From Candidatus Methanogaster sp. (lineage in GTDB: Archaea > Halobacteriota > Methanosarcinia > Methanosarcinales > Methanogasteraceae): DNA of 55,784 nucleotides. The translations under genes and the position numbers were made by a program. The notes under the pieces are model-generated. The model was not told where the DNA came from. It made no database searches and was given only the letters and a program-made list of their open reading frames with translations. The stretch is from positions 62,113 through 117,896 of the forward strand of contig PQXF01000001.1 of the NCBI GenBank assembly GCA_003194445.1, written 5' to 3'. This document shows positions 1-8,453 of the stretch, piece by piece (the first letter of the stretch is position 1; every line of letters begins with the position of its first letter).

Positions 1-1
1 G

Positions 2-1141
2 ATTGCCCAGGGGCTGCCCGATACCAACCTGACAACACTATCACTCGGTGTTGGTAGCCTCGTGTTGATCGTTGCAATCGGTCGGTATGTATCGAAATTG
101 CCGGCTGCACTCACGGCCATTATCATCTCCATTGTAGCGGTTTCAGTGCTGGAACTGACAACTAAAGGTGTTGACGTGGTCGGCACACTCAGCACCGGCT
201 TGCCGCCCATGAATTTGCCAGACACGAGCCTGATAGAATATATAGCTGTTATCCCGGGCGCTCTTGCGATAATTCTGCTCGGCTACATAGAGACGGTTGG
301 CGCAGCCGCTGGCGCCGCCTCAAAGGAGGGCGGAAGAATCGACCCCGATCAGGAGTTGGTCGCACTTGGCACTGCCAATCTGGGCGCGGGCGGTAAGACG
401 CAGATCAGCCATGTCGTAAGCGGCATCCTCGCAGTCCTGACACTCCTCATACTGATGCCGCTATTTACCAACCTGCCCGAAGCGACGCTGGCAGCCATCG
501 TGATCGTGGCGATGGTCGGTCTTGACCAGACTGCCAAACTCAAGAAAGCGATTAAATCCAGCCGCACCGAGTTTGTGCTGGGCATGGTCTGTTTCATTGG
601 CGTGCTTACTCTCGGCGTGTTGCAGGGTGTGGGTATTGGAGTCGTTCTCTCACTTCTGGTGCTGATCAAGAAGGCGTGTCGCCCTGGCACAGCCGTTTTA
701 GGCAGAGTTCCCGGTGAGAGGAAATATTACCGGGATATCCGTAGGCGACCTGATGCAGAAACTATCCCTGGGCTGCTCATCTTCCGCTTTGACGCCAGAC
801 TCATCTTCTTTAACTGCAACTTCTTTGCAAGTGAGGTGAAACGCAATATTGCAAAAGCCATGGAGCCAGTGAAAACTGTTCTGATTGACGCGGAAGCCAT
901 GAACGATATCGATATCACCGGTGCTGATTGTTTGATAACGCTGAATGCGGAACTGAACCGCAAAAATATTGTCATGTTCCTCACCCATGTAAGGGACCCA
1001 CTGCGGGACAAGATGCACCGGATGGGGGTCGTCGATGCGATTGGGTCAGACCACATCTACGAAACTACTCGAGACGGCGTCGATGCTTTTGTCGCATCAA
1101 GGGAACCGCTGCCTGCGGTAGGGGATGATATGACCTTATGA
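2..1141 (+). CDS. SulP family anion permease with STAS domain (5' partial)
   Basis: This is the C-terminal part of a SulP/SLC26-type secondary anion transporter (sulfate, bicarbonate or related anions). The frame is open to the left edge of the window with no stop, so the gene begins outside it and the in-window GTG at 62 is not the real start. The first ~215 residues are hydrophobic transmembrane helices with SulP-like Gly/Pro-rich loops. After a basic segment, roughly the last 100 residues form a soluble STAS domain, recognised by the DAEAMNDIDITGAD stretch typical of the STAS phosphorylation-site loop. The substrate cannot be read from the sequence. A fragment of an unrelated membrane-protein gene lies on the opposite strand right after its stop. 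Confidence 0.88.
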   Translation: MAQGLPDTNLTTLSLGVGSLVLIVAIGRYVSKLPAALTAIIISIVAVSVLELTTKGVDVVGTLSTGLPPMNLPDTSLIEYIAVIPGALAIILLGYIETVGAAAGAASKEGGRIDPDQELVALGTANLGAGGKTQISHVVSGILAVLTLLILMPLFTNLPEATLAAIVIVAMVGLDQTAKLKKAIKSSRTEFVLGMVCFIGVLTLGVLQGVGIGVVLSLLVLIKKACRPGTAVLGRVPGERKYYRDIRRRPDAETIPGLLIFRFDARLIFFNCNFFASEVKRNIAKAMEPVKTVLIDAEAMNDIDITGADCLITLNAELNRKNIVMFLTHVRDPLRDKMHRMGVVDAIGSDHIYETTRDGVDAFVASREPLPAVGDDMTL

Positions 1142-1144
1142 TGG

Positions 1145-1235
1145 TCATATCTGCCTGAGAATCTCATACCTAATGACAGTGATCGTGACCATAACAGAGG
1201 TGAACGAGAGCGCGAAGCACCCGCATTCCTGTGGT
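1145..1235 (-). pseudogene. Orphan C-terminal tail of a membrane protein, paralogous to the gene at 3477-3911
   Basis: On the minus strand these ~90 bases encode ALSFTSVMVTITVIRYEIL followed by RQI and a stop. The last residues of the gene at 3477-3911 are ALSLTSVVITITVFGYEII followed by RQI and a stop. The DNA is also recognisably similar through the stop codon. Nothing upstream continues the homology and there is no start, so this is a leftover gene end from a duplication or recombination event, abutting the SulP stop codon. Confidence 0.6.
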
Positions 1236-1261
1236 ATGGATTGAATCACAACGTTCCCCCA

Positions 1262-2542
1262 CTATTTTGAGGGGGTCGCAAGCAGCCACTTCCAGAGCGG
1301 CATGAAAATGACCCTCCTGCCACCGATTTCCTCGTCCCTCTCTGTGTCATCGGTTATGATCAGACCTTTATTAAGCCCGAACTCATCCATCGCATCCACG
1401 AGCGCACTCACCTCCCGCTTCTCTGTCTCTTCATTTATAGAATAACAGACCTGGATCAGTTCCTCGACCTTCATGCCATTCTTTATCACAAAATCCACCT
1501 CGCCCCGGTTCTTCCAGTAATATATCTCTGTTTGCGATGAACGGCGCTTCAATTCTATAAATACGAGATTTTCTATCGCTCTTCCGATGTCTTCTGAAAA
1601 TTTAAAGGAGACTACGTTTCTAAGCCCGGTATCCACACAGTAAACTTTCTTAGGGGATGCATGTCGCACACCTCCGGAATATGAGAATCGATCGACAAAA
1701 AAGATCAGAAAACTGCTTTCCAGATACTCGGCATAGTTTTTTACGGTATTCACACTGCCCAGATTGAAGATATTCTTTAATCTATTGTAACTGATCGTGT
1801 TTGAGACGTTCGCCATCAAATAGTTGGCAATCTCCTGAAAGGTCTTTGTTTCTCTTATTCCGTATCTCACAAGTATGTCCCTGAAGAGTATATCGCCAAA
1901 AAGCCTGTGAAGTATCTCTTTCTCACCATATCTCAGATACTCCGGAAACCCGCCGTCTTCAACATATTGGGAGAGGTGTTTTGTGATTTTAGCCCGCTCT
2001 TCTGTGATATACTCAAAGTTTTCTCCGGGTTCAGCATCGTTGAGCCTCAAAAACTCCCTGAATGAGAAGGGATATATCTCTTTTGCAAGATGCCTTCCGG
2101 TCAGATGCGTTGCGAGTTCCCTGCTCATGAGTCTTGCGTTCGACCCGGTGATTACGAACTTTTTGTCGCGTTCATACATCCTTCTCACAAATCGCTCCCA
2201 GCCGAAAACGTTCTGGATTTCATCGAAGAAGAAGGTTTTCTGTTCTCCATAAAGTTCCAGGAAGACCTGATAGAGGAGATCAAAATCGTCCTCTGCTGAA
2301 AACGATATCAATCGCTCGTCCTCAAAGTTCAGATAATAAAACTCGTGATCGAACCATTCTGACATGATCTGTGTCAGCAGGGTCGATTTTCCAGACCGCC
2401 GCACACCGCTGATTATAAATACGTGTGGGATTTTCAGGTATCTTCCGATCTCTTCCAGATTTTCTCTTTCTATTCCCCTGTCCTTCCTTTTTAGCTCTTC
2501 TCTTTGCTGGACAACGATCTCCTTGAGTTGTCTCTTATTCAT
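1262..2542 (-). CDS. AAA family ATPase with DUF4143 C-terminal domain
   Basis: A 426-residue ATPase of the large archaeal/bacterial AAA_14-DUF4143 family. The Walker A motif GVRRSGKST sits near residue 50, the Walker B strand reads FFFDEIQNV near residue 105, and a sensor-like ITGSNARL follows near residue 135. The C-terminal half contains a nuclease-like patch (EIYYWKNRGEVDFVI, then KVEELIQV) typical of DUF4143. Function in these proteins is mostly unknown; association with mobile DNA or toxin-like behaviour is suspected. The gene stands alone, flanked by intergenic DNA. A broken relative (Walker A GVRRSGKTT) lies at 23767. Family assignment is firm, biological role unknown. Confidence 0.85.
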   Translation of the reverse strand: MNKRQLKEIVVQQREELKRKDRGIERENLEEIGRYLKIPHVFIISGVRRSGKSTLLTQIMSEWFDHEFYYLNFEDERLISFSAEDDFDLLYQVFLELYGEQKTFFFDEIQNVFGWERFVRRMYERDKKFVITGSNARLMSRELATHLTGRHLAKEIYPFSFREFLRLNDAEPGENFEYITEERAKITKHLSQYVEDGGFPEYLRYGEKEILHRLFGDILFRDILVRYGIRETKTFQEIANYLMANVSNTISYNRLKNIFNLGSVNTVKNYAEYLESSFLIFFVDRFSYSGGVRHASPKKVYCVDTGLRNVVSFKFSEDIGRAIENLVFIELKRRSSQTEIYYWKNRGEVDFVIKNGMKVEELIQVCYSINEETEKREVSALVDAMDEFGLNKGLIITDDTERDEEIGGRRVIFMPLWKWLLATPSK

Positions 2543-2828
2543 GATTGATGTATCTGTTTTTTGGTATACATAAAGTTTTCACTGGTAATGAACGATTGGT
2601 TGAAATATTTTCATTGGCAATGAATGATACTAGTGGTCTTACAATTTCCACAAAGTTGTGGCAGCGATGATGCCGATGTTGTCACATTCAAATGAACAAC
2701 TGCGGTGTATCTGTTCCAGATGTTCAAAACCCGAAACCGCCGACATGAGACTTGAATCAACAATTTCAAAACAATGGCAACACCGGATAAGTTGGTAGCC
2801 CCAATGGGGTTGTAACATAGTAGAAACA

Positions 2829-3095
2829 TTACACTGGTCTTAAATCGATGGCAAACGCACCTCTATAGTTGAATGCTATATTAAACTCCATATCCTCTCT
2901 GGAATGCAGTTCTCTTTTTTGAGCAAGCGAGCTGAATTTTATAGGATACCCGATCTCTTCAGATAACACGTGTGCCTCTCTTTTAGATATAAACTCATGA
3001 GTATATCTTTTAAAGTTTATATCTTCTTTATTAGAATCCTTAGCCACTCTCTTAATCCCACTTGTGTAAGGGTGATCATAAATTACACTCCACAC
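2829..3095 (-). CDS. Short hypothetical protein or gene fragment
   Basis: An open frame of 88 codons with ordinary, charged amino-acid composition (contains KRYTHEFISKREAHVLSEEI) that reads like real protein rather than a shadow frame. I do not recognise the family. It lacks a convincing ribosome site and lies in a zone rich in gene fragments, so it may be the tail of a truncated gene. The bases between it and the ATPase gene (2543-2828) contain nothing I can identify. Confidence 0.3.
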   Translation of the reverse strand: MWSVIYDHPYTSGIKRVAKDSNKEDINFKRYTHEFISKREAHVLSEEIGYPIKFSSLAQKRELHSREDMEFNIAFNYRGAFAIDLRPV

Positions 3096-3227
3096 TACTC
3101 ACGCGATAACGGCATCATGTTCATTGTGATGGGTCTCTGAAGTCACCCGAAACCCCGCGACCATAAGCACAGAGCCCGCACACTGCGATCCCCTGCTGTT
3201 CACCTGCGCCATGTACTGATATGATCA

Positions 3228-3405
3228 TCACGCTCGCACCCGGCTTCTGTGCCTGTACACGACATACACCGCCAGAAGATATGCAAAGAGCGCAACAAAG
3301 ACAAACGGCATGACCGAATCGAATATACCGGATGGCGCATACCAGAGAGACCGAACAGAACGTATACAGCGCCAGTATAACTGCAGCCAGCATACTGATG
3401 ATCAT
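3228..3405 (-). pseudogene. Small two-helix membrane protein, frameshifted
   Basis: The frame starting at 3405 begins MIISMLAAVILALYTFCSV, a good membrane helix. After about residue 20 the sensible reading continues in another frame as SLWYAPSGIFDSVMPFVFVA, then LFAYLLAVYVVYRHR, ending at a TGA at 3228-3230. Joined, these give a ~58-residue protein with two membrane spans and a basic C-terminal tail. As written the frame breaks near position 3345, so it is either a decayed gene or carries a base error. It follows the membrane protein at 3477-3911 on the same strand and could have been the last gene of that operon. Family not recognised. Confidence 0.5.
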
Positions 3406-3476
3406 TTTTATGATTTAAACTCTCATTTTGGTTATTGATAAACCTTGCACATATAAACTATATAGATACATGGGAA

Positions 3477-3911
3477 TCATATCTGCCTGATTATCTCGTA
3501 ACCAAAGACTGTTATCGTGATCACAACAGAGGTGAGCGAGAGCGCAAGCACCGCATTCGAGTAACATGCAGAGAGGACGTACCACGACAGCCCGCCAAGA
3601 ACATGCGTGATACTCATCAGGAGGATGATTGCGACTCCGACGTAGTATATCCCTGAATCCCGAAGATATTTCAGCACGGTATATCCGGCAGCGTAGTAAA
3701 AGAATACCGTAAACACGAGATACGGGATTACGAGGTCATGTTCGACCGCATAAACAAGGGTCGGACTGTATTCATACTTAAGAATCCTCTCGATGCTGCC
3801 TGCAAGGTAGAATGTGAGCGCATAGTCGATGACAACCGCAGCAGAGAGGATGAGCGGGACTGCTTTATAGTTGTGATAGATCGATTGCAAGTTCTGCGAT
3901 ATTTGCTGCAT
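3477..3911 (-). CDS. Conserved four-helix membrane protein of unknown function
   Basis: A 144-residue protein. After a short polar N-terminus (MQQISQNLQSIYHNYK) come four hydrophobic segments: AVPLILSAAVVIDYALTFYL, VIPYLVFTVFFYYAAGYTVL, YYVGVAIILLMSITHVLGGL, and a final one ending in GYEIIRQI. I chose the ATG at 3911, which overlaps the end of the AbrB-PhoU gene by 47 bases and suggests translational coupling; the longer upstream extension of the frame is a shadow of that gene. Placement last in a phosphate-uptake operon hints at a membrane role, but that is inference. A duplicate of its last ~30 codons lies at 1145-1235. Confidence 0.7.
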   Translation of the reverse strand: MQQISQNLQSIYHNYKAVPLILSAAVVIDYALTFYLAGSIERILKYEYSPTLVYAVEHDLVIPYLVFTVFFYYAAGYTVLKYLRDSGIYYVGVAIILLMSITHVLGGLSWYVLSACYSNAVLALSLTSVVITITVFGYEIIRQI

Positions 3912-4827
3912 AATCTCCCGTCCGGCTGAGGCTGTCAAAGATGATTTCCGGCGAGGAAGCAACTGCGGTGGCAGCCATAGACTTTGATAACAGTTCTTTC
4001 GTCGTAGTGTTCTCTGAAAGAACGTTGTTTGCAAGAGATGCATTCGACTTCCTGAGCGATTCGATGCTGTTTGCAACGAGATTCTGTGAAACCCTGACAG
4101 ATTCCCCGATGCCGAGTGCGACATCCGGGACGCCTGTATGGCTAAACGCATCCGCGATCTTGACCGCATGATCTCCAATCCGCTCGAGGTTTCCCGCTGC
4201 CAGCCGGTAATAGAACGCCTCGGTGAGGCTTAATTCATCAATTTTTAATACCCTGCTCAGATTCAACCGAGTGATGAACTGCTTTGAGATTAGCAGGTAC
4301 GCCCGATCAACTTCATCATCCCTTGAGATGACTTCTCTTAAGATTTCGTCATCCTTTGTCTTCAGATAATTGATCAAACCATCAAGCATCAGAAATACGA
4401 GTGATGACATCCGTTTAATCCCGTTTACCATCGCAAATTCGCCTGCATCAAGGATATCCTGGATCACGATCCTCGTATCGGTTTCTTCGACCACCTCAAG
4501 CCCGATCAGATCCTGGCTTATGCTTTTTATCTTCTTCTTCACCTCCTTCGAGATGCGATCCGCATGAAACTCAATTACCGGATAGCCCATCACATACGCA
4601 CCTATAATGTCCCGCATGATCGCATCCGTACTCTTACCCTCAAGTTCCAATCGCTTCGCGGGAGGGAGCGAATCGTGTGCGTGTGGTGTGATCGCAATCG
4701 ATCCATCATCCTGATAGGAGATCCTGACCAGTGATCCGGCAACCAATCCCGAATCAACTGCCCATTTCTTTGGCAGTGTGACGATGTATGTCGATTTCCC
4801 GGTCACCTGCACCTTTCTTGTGTCCAT
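3865..4827 (-). CDS. AbrB-PhoU: phosphate uptake regulator with N-terminal SpoVT/AbrB domain
   Basis: A 320-residue archaeal phosphate-signalling protein. Residues ~1-45 form a swapped-hairpin AbrB/SpoVT DNA-binding domain (VQVTGKSTYIVTLPKKWA, then GSLVRISYQDDGSIAI). The remainder has two PhoU-type three-helix bundles; PhoU acidic metal-binding motifs are visible as ISRDDEVDRAYLL and NLERIGDHAVKIADA. PhoU proteins restrain the Pst phosphate ABC transporter, and the fused AbrB domain suggests the archaeal version also binds DNA. It begins 9 bases after the extended phoU reading frame ends, in one operon with phoU, pstB and the PstS chimera. It is intact, unlike its upstream neighbours. Confidence 0.88.
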   Translation of the reverse strand: MDTRKVQVTGKSTYIVTLPKKWAVDSGLVAGSLVRISYQDDGSIAITPHAHDSLPPAKRLELEGKSTDAIMRDIIGAYVMGYPVIEFHADRISKEVKKKIKSISQDLIGLEVVEETDTRIVIQDILDAGEFAMVNGIKRMSSLVFLMLDGLINYLKTKDDEILREVISRDDEVDRAYLLISKQFITRLNLSRVLKIDELSLTEAFYYRLAAGNLERIGDHAVKIADAFSHTGVPDVALGIGESVRVSQNLVANSIESLRKSNASLANNVLSENTTTKELLSKSMAATAVASSPEIIFDSLSRTGDYAANIAELAIDLSQL

Positions 4828-4836
4828 AGCAACACT

Positions 4837-5490
4837 TCAGTTCAAATTCACCCGGTCACCTGTGACCATATACACCACGCTTTCGCAGATATTGCCGACA
4901 TGATCTCCGATCTGCTCAAGATACTGTGCCACAGACGTCAGATGTGATGCGTCCTCTATCTTTCACGGATTCTCAATCATAAATGTAAGTAACACCCGCC
5001 TGAGCTGGTCAAACAATGCGTCGATCTCGTCATCGCGCTTTGCGACATCGTAAGCTAAAGTGGAGTTTAACTCACCAAATGCACACAGTGCGTCGTCCAG
5101 CATCTCACATGTTATATGAGCCATCATGGGAATGTCGAGCAGGGGCTTGACGTATTCCCTACCATCATTTGCAGCTACAATCTCTGCGATATCCACAGCA
5201 AGGTCACTTATCCGCTCGATATCTATATTGACTTTGATCAGGGCCTCGATCATTCGCAGATCCTGATCCACTGGCGGCTGGAGTGCTGGAAGCTGCATGC
5301 AGAGGACCTCGATCTCTGCAGAAAGATCGTTAATCCTTGCACCGCCTATTATTATAGCCTCTGCCTGTCTAACATCGTGATCCTGCAGTGCCTTAACCGA
5401 GCCTTTGGTCGCTGCATTTGCCAGTTTGCTGAGTCTCAAAACCTTCTGTTGTATATTTACAAGTTCCGTATGGTATTGTTTTTTAACCAT
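4837..5490 (-). pseudogene. phoU: phoU, interrupted by an in-frame TGA
   Basis: A single-domain PhoU regulator. The start is ATG 5490 (MVKKQYHTELVNIQQKVLRL), with a strong GGGAGGG ribosome site ~7 bases upstream; the apparent N-terminal extension in frame is the shadow of pstB. Residues include ERISDLAVDIAEIV and the second-bundle KRDDEIDALFDQLRRVLL. After FMIENP there is a TGA at 4963-4965. The same frame then continues with KIEDASHLTSVAQYLEQIGD and HVGNICESVVYMVTGD to a second TGA at 4837-4839. That continuation is the normal PhoU C-terminus, so the first stop truncates it by ~42 residues, removing the last metal-binding helix. A CGA-to-TGA transition (Arg to stop) would explain it. Confidence 0.85.
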
Positions 5491-5509
5491 TATATCCCTC
5501 CCTATCGCC

Positions 5510-6274
5510 CTATCCAAACCTTCCGGTGATATAGTCCTCTGTACTCTTCTTTTCCGGATTTTCAAAGATCTGTTTCGTCTTTCCAAGCTTGATCATCTCG
5601 CCCGGGCAGGAAGAACGCTGTGTAATCTGACACTATCGCTGCCTGCCTCTCATGTTGTGTGTCACGATGACGGTCGTGTAGTCGTGTTTTAACTCGCCGA
5701 TCAGGTCCTCGATTTTGGCAGTCGATATCGGATCAAGAGCACTTGCCGGCTCATCAAAGAGTATTACTTCAGGTTTCACTGCAAGCGTTCGTGTGGTGCA
5801 GATCTGCTGCTGCCCGCCACTCAGATCGAGTGCGGATATGTCGAGTTTACCTCCCACCTCGTCCAGAGCGCGAGCAGCCACAAGACTCGTCTCAACGACT
5901 TTGTCCGGTTTATGTTTATCGCGTATGCCATGAACGCGGGGACCATAAGCGATGTTGTCATAGATCGACATCGGAGAAGGATTTGGCTTCTGAAAGACCA
6001 CCCCGATGCTCTTCCGTATCGCTACCACGTCCGCATCACGGTCGCAGATATTCCTGCCACCAAAGAGCAGTTCGCCAGTGATGCGGCAGTCCTTTATCAG
6101 GTCGTTCATCCGGTTGATGCATCTGATGAATGTGGATTTACATCGTCCGGACGGACCGATCACCGCGGTGACTTTGTTCTCTGGTATATCCATCGAGATG
6201 CTCTTTAACGCCTGCGCATCACCGTACCAGAGGTTTAAGTCACGGCTTTCGATTTGAATGTCTTCTTTTGTCAT
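5510..6274 (-). pseudogene. pstB: pstB, phosphate ABC transporter ATPase, frameshifted and with damaged Walker A
   Basis: Clearly Pst[47 protein letters not shown], and [20 protein letters not shown] with TVIVTHNM. The Walker A reads GPSGRCKST where the family has GPSGCGKST, so the glycine before the catalytic lysine is lost. The usual QRLCIARTLA after the signature reads ICTTRTLA. After VTHNM the frame shifts to a stop near 5633. The proper C-terminus is still present downstream in other frames as VSDYTAFF and then [20 protein letters not shown], ending TGRFG at 5510. At least two indels and the Walker A change make a working ATPase unlikely. Its start overlaps the stop of the TIM-barrel gene (ATGA), and phoU begins 19 bases after its end. 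Confidence 0.88.
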
Positions 6275-7062
6275 TTCATAATCCCCAGCGATTCGATAAA
6301 CTCCCTGCCAGCGATAACATCGGGTAACGTCTTCATCTCAAGCACATACGTGGTGCAACCGTCGAGCTTACAGAGGACACCCTCGAAATCGACAGAACCC
6401 CTGCCGGGTGCCAGATGCTCGTCATGCGTCCCGTTGTTGTCATGCAGGTGCACAGCCTCGATCCTGCACCCCATAAGTTCGATGAACCGTTCAGGCGGGA
6501 TGCCCGAGTGGTGGGCATGACCAATATCAAAGGTCATGCCAAAACCGGGATTCCGGTTCAGGATATCCCCAATTGCCTCCGGGTACAGCCCGAATTTAGT
6601 CAGGTGCATCTCAAAACTGTCGTTCTCAACCATGAGTCCCGTATCCAGCTCCTCATAAGCTGCCGCAATCTCATCCAGTGACGCGCTCATGTTCTCTTTA
6701 GCCTTTGCAATGACTCGTTCATTGTACTGCTCCGGAACGTGTCCCGCGTGTATGTTCACCCACGCCTTTGCACCGACCTCTTGCAGATACTCGCCTATCC
6801 GGATCACTTGAGCGACGCAGGACGTTCTTACTTGTTCGTTCACACTTCCAAGGTTGAATTCCCGGCTCGGAGCGTGGTACGAGATCGTGAAATCGTATTC
6901 AGAGAGAACCTGCCCAAGGAGCGCAGAGTCCACCAGCCCATATACGTAATCATTGTCCTTTCTGACCTCGATATGGTTAAATCCATTGAAATACAGGAAA
7001 TCAATGAACTGTAGCGTGTCTTTCCCAAAACGGAGATCTAGCGCCGCTCCTATTCGTGTCAT
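6271..7062 (-). CDS. Sugar phosphate isomerase/epimerase-like TIM-barrel protein (AP endonuclease family 2 fold)
   Basis: A 263-residue xylose-isomerase-like TIM barrel. Metal-site motifs are visible along the strands: [41 protein letters not shown] and [20 protein letters not shown], where the His/Glu/Asp ligands of this family sit. The start ATG at 7060-7062 lies one base beyond the TGA of the upstream PstS-PhnM gene, so translation is coupled; longer readings into that gene are shadows. Its own stop overlaps the pstB start. The exact substrate is unknown. Adjacency to a PhnM-like module suggests a phosphonate- or sugar-phosphate-related role, but that is inference. Confidence 0.82.
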   Translation of the reverse strand: MTRIGAALDLRFGKDTLQFIDFLYFNGFNHIEVRKDNDYVYGLVDSALLGQVLSEYDFTISYHAPSREFNLGSVNEQVRTSCVAQVIRIGEYLQEVGAKAWVNIHAGHVPEQYNERVIAKAKENMSASLDEIAAAYEELDTGLMVENDSFEMHLTKFGLYPEAIGDILNRNPGFGMTFDIGHAHHSGIPPERFIELMGCRIEAVHLHDNNGTHDEHLAPGRGSVDFEGVLCKLDGCTTYVLEMKTLPDVIAGREFIESLGIMK

Positions 7063-7063
7063 C

Positions 7064-8314
7064 TCACACCGCCTGCCGCATACACGACCGCCCGTCCACA
7101 ATCGTGCATGCCACAATAGGAAGTTCCATCCGTTTTGAGACGACCAGCAGATCGGCACGTTCCCCGATCTCGATTGACCCGATCGTGCCGCCCATGCCCA
7201 CCACCTCTGCCGGGTTCCGGGTGATCATATTAACAGCATCGGAAAGCGTCAGAACTCCCCGTTTCCACAGGATGAATGCAGAGTATAGCATGGACCCGGG
7301 GTTATAATCCGAGCAGAGAAGATCAACGAGACCGGCATCGATCGCCTCACTGGAACTGAGGTTGCCAGACGTTGACCTGCCGAGAACAACATTTGGTGCG
7401 CCCATGCTGATGATCATGCCAAGTTCGCGTCCCTTTCTTGCCGCGTCAAGCGTTATCGGAAACTCCGAGATGCGGGCACCGATGCTGTGGACCAGTTCCA
7501 CCTTCTCCGGGCTGTCGTCATCATGCGATGCGATAGATATTCCTCTCGCATTGGCAAATTCCGCAACTTCTCGCATATTCTGCAATAGCTCGTCCGCATA
7601 ACCGGATTTCTTTCTGACGATCCGATCAATCTCATCGTCGTTTAATCCGTATATCCTCTTGTGATACTCCCTGTAACGCGTATGGTCTGTAAACTGCCCC
7701 TGTCCGGGCGTATGATCCATCAATGAGACGAGTTTGACAAGCGGGCTTACGATTGCCTCAAACACGTCTTTCAGATCGCCGCTAATCTCACATCTGACAT
7801 GCGCAAAGTGATGCGTCAGAAACACATCCTCGAGACGTGCCATCGTCTCCACGATCTCTTTTGAAGTGCCAACATGCCTGCTTTTGAGCTCTTGCATCGT
7901 TAAGCCATTGACCGGACTTTCCGGATGGACGACGATGGCAACACCGTCCTTTGCGATGGCGTGCGTCACAAGGCCGGGGTGGCTCGCTCTCTCAGAGTCC
8001 AACATGTCGCGGGATGCATCTCCGATGTTTATAGTGCCGTCAGCAGCTGCCTTTACACCGTGCGAGGAGCCACTGCCGGACACACATATCTGACTGCCCG
8101 GATTGTTCTTCATGAATACGCATGCGCACTCCTCTGCTATTGGAAGAACCGTTGTCGATCCTGTGACCTGCAGTTTCATTGCGTGTTCCTGTGTGCTAGA
8201 GTCTTTGTTTCCGATACAACCTGATCCAAGCGGTGATACCGTGATTACTGCGATCAGGAGAGTTGTCACGATCGTACGTGCCAAAAATCTTCGCGATGTG
8301 TGTGGTTTTTCCAT
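7064..8314 (-). CDS. Chimeric protein: N-terminal half of PstS phosphate-binding lipoprotein joined to C-terminal two-thirds of PhnM
   Basis: A 416-residue open frame. Residues 1-35 are a signal sequence with a lipobox-like LGSGC. Residues ~48-145 match PstS, the periplasmic phosphate-binding protein: VTGSTTVLPIAEE, SGSGSSHGVKAA, GDASRDMLDSE and GVAIVVHPESPVNGLTMQEL. From about residue 150 the sequence is PhnM, an amidohydrolase that cleaves ribose-1-methylphosphonate-5-triphosphate in the C-P lyase pathway: HHFAHVRCEIS, SLMDHTPGQGQFTD, SIASHDDD, LLCSDYNPGSML and RNPAEVVGMGG. PhnM's N-terminal ~115 residues, with the first metal-binding His/Asp motif, are missing, as is the second lobe of PstS. 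No pstC or pstA is present. An in-frame deletion joining two genes is the simplest explanation. I chose ATG 8314 because the upstream extension lacks signal-peptide character. Confidence 0.85.
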   Translation of the reverse strand: MEKPHTSRRFLARTIVTTLLIAVITVSPLGSGCIGNKDSSTQEHAMKLQVTGSTTVLPIAEECACVFMKNNPGSQICVSGSGSSHGVKAAADGTINIGDASRDMLDSERASHPGLVTHAIAKDGVAIVVHPESPVNGLTMQELKSRHVGTSKEIVETMARLEDVFLTHHFAHVRCEISGDLKDVFEAIVSPLVKLVSLMDHTPGQGQFTDHTRYREYHKRIYGLNDDEIDRIVRKKSGYADELLQNMREVAEFANARGISIASHDDDSPEKVELVHSIGARISEFPITLDAARKGRELGMIISMGAPNVVLGRSTSGNLSSSEAIDAGLVDLLCSDYNPGSMLYSAFILWKRGVLTLSDAVNMITRNPAEVVGMGGTIGSIEIGERADLLVVSKRMELPIVACTIVDGRSCMRQAV

Positions 8315-8350
8315 TTGGTGTATCACCGCGGTAGTGTGTGCAACCGCCGT

Positions 8351-8358
8351 ATATATAG
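8351..8358 (-). promoter_or_regulatory. Candidate archaeal TATA box of the pst/phoU operon
   Basis: On the minus strand, AAAAAACTATATATACGG lies ~40 bases before the PstS-PhnM start at 8314. It has an A-rich BRE-like stretch followed by an archaeal TATA box. Transcription would start about 25 bases downstream. Confidence 0.45.
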
Positions 8359-8453
8359 TTTTTTCCAGTAAATATATAGATATTATATACATTACACAGT
8401 CTATGCGTATGGTATAGATTTCGTTGATGATTTATGCCTGACTGTGCATTTGA

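Noticed and set aside
4963-4965. Recoding of TGA or TAG (selenocysteine or pyrrolysine) as an explanation for in-frame stops
   Set aside because: TGA is used as the ordinary terminator of many genes here (SulP, the DnaK-like gene, the giant protein). The interrupted genes carry additional frameshifts or are truncated, and no recoding structure was noted. Mutation or sequence error is simpler.
5116-5529. 137-codon plus-strand frame
   Set aside because: Antisense shadow of phoU, which has clear family motifs and a ribosome site.
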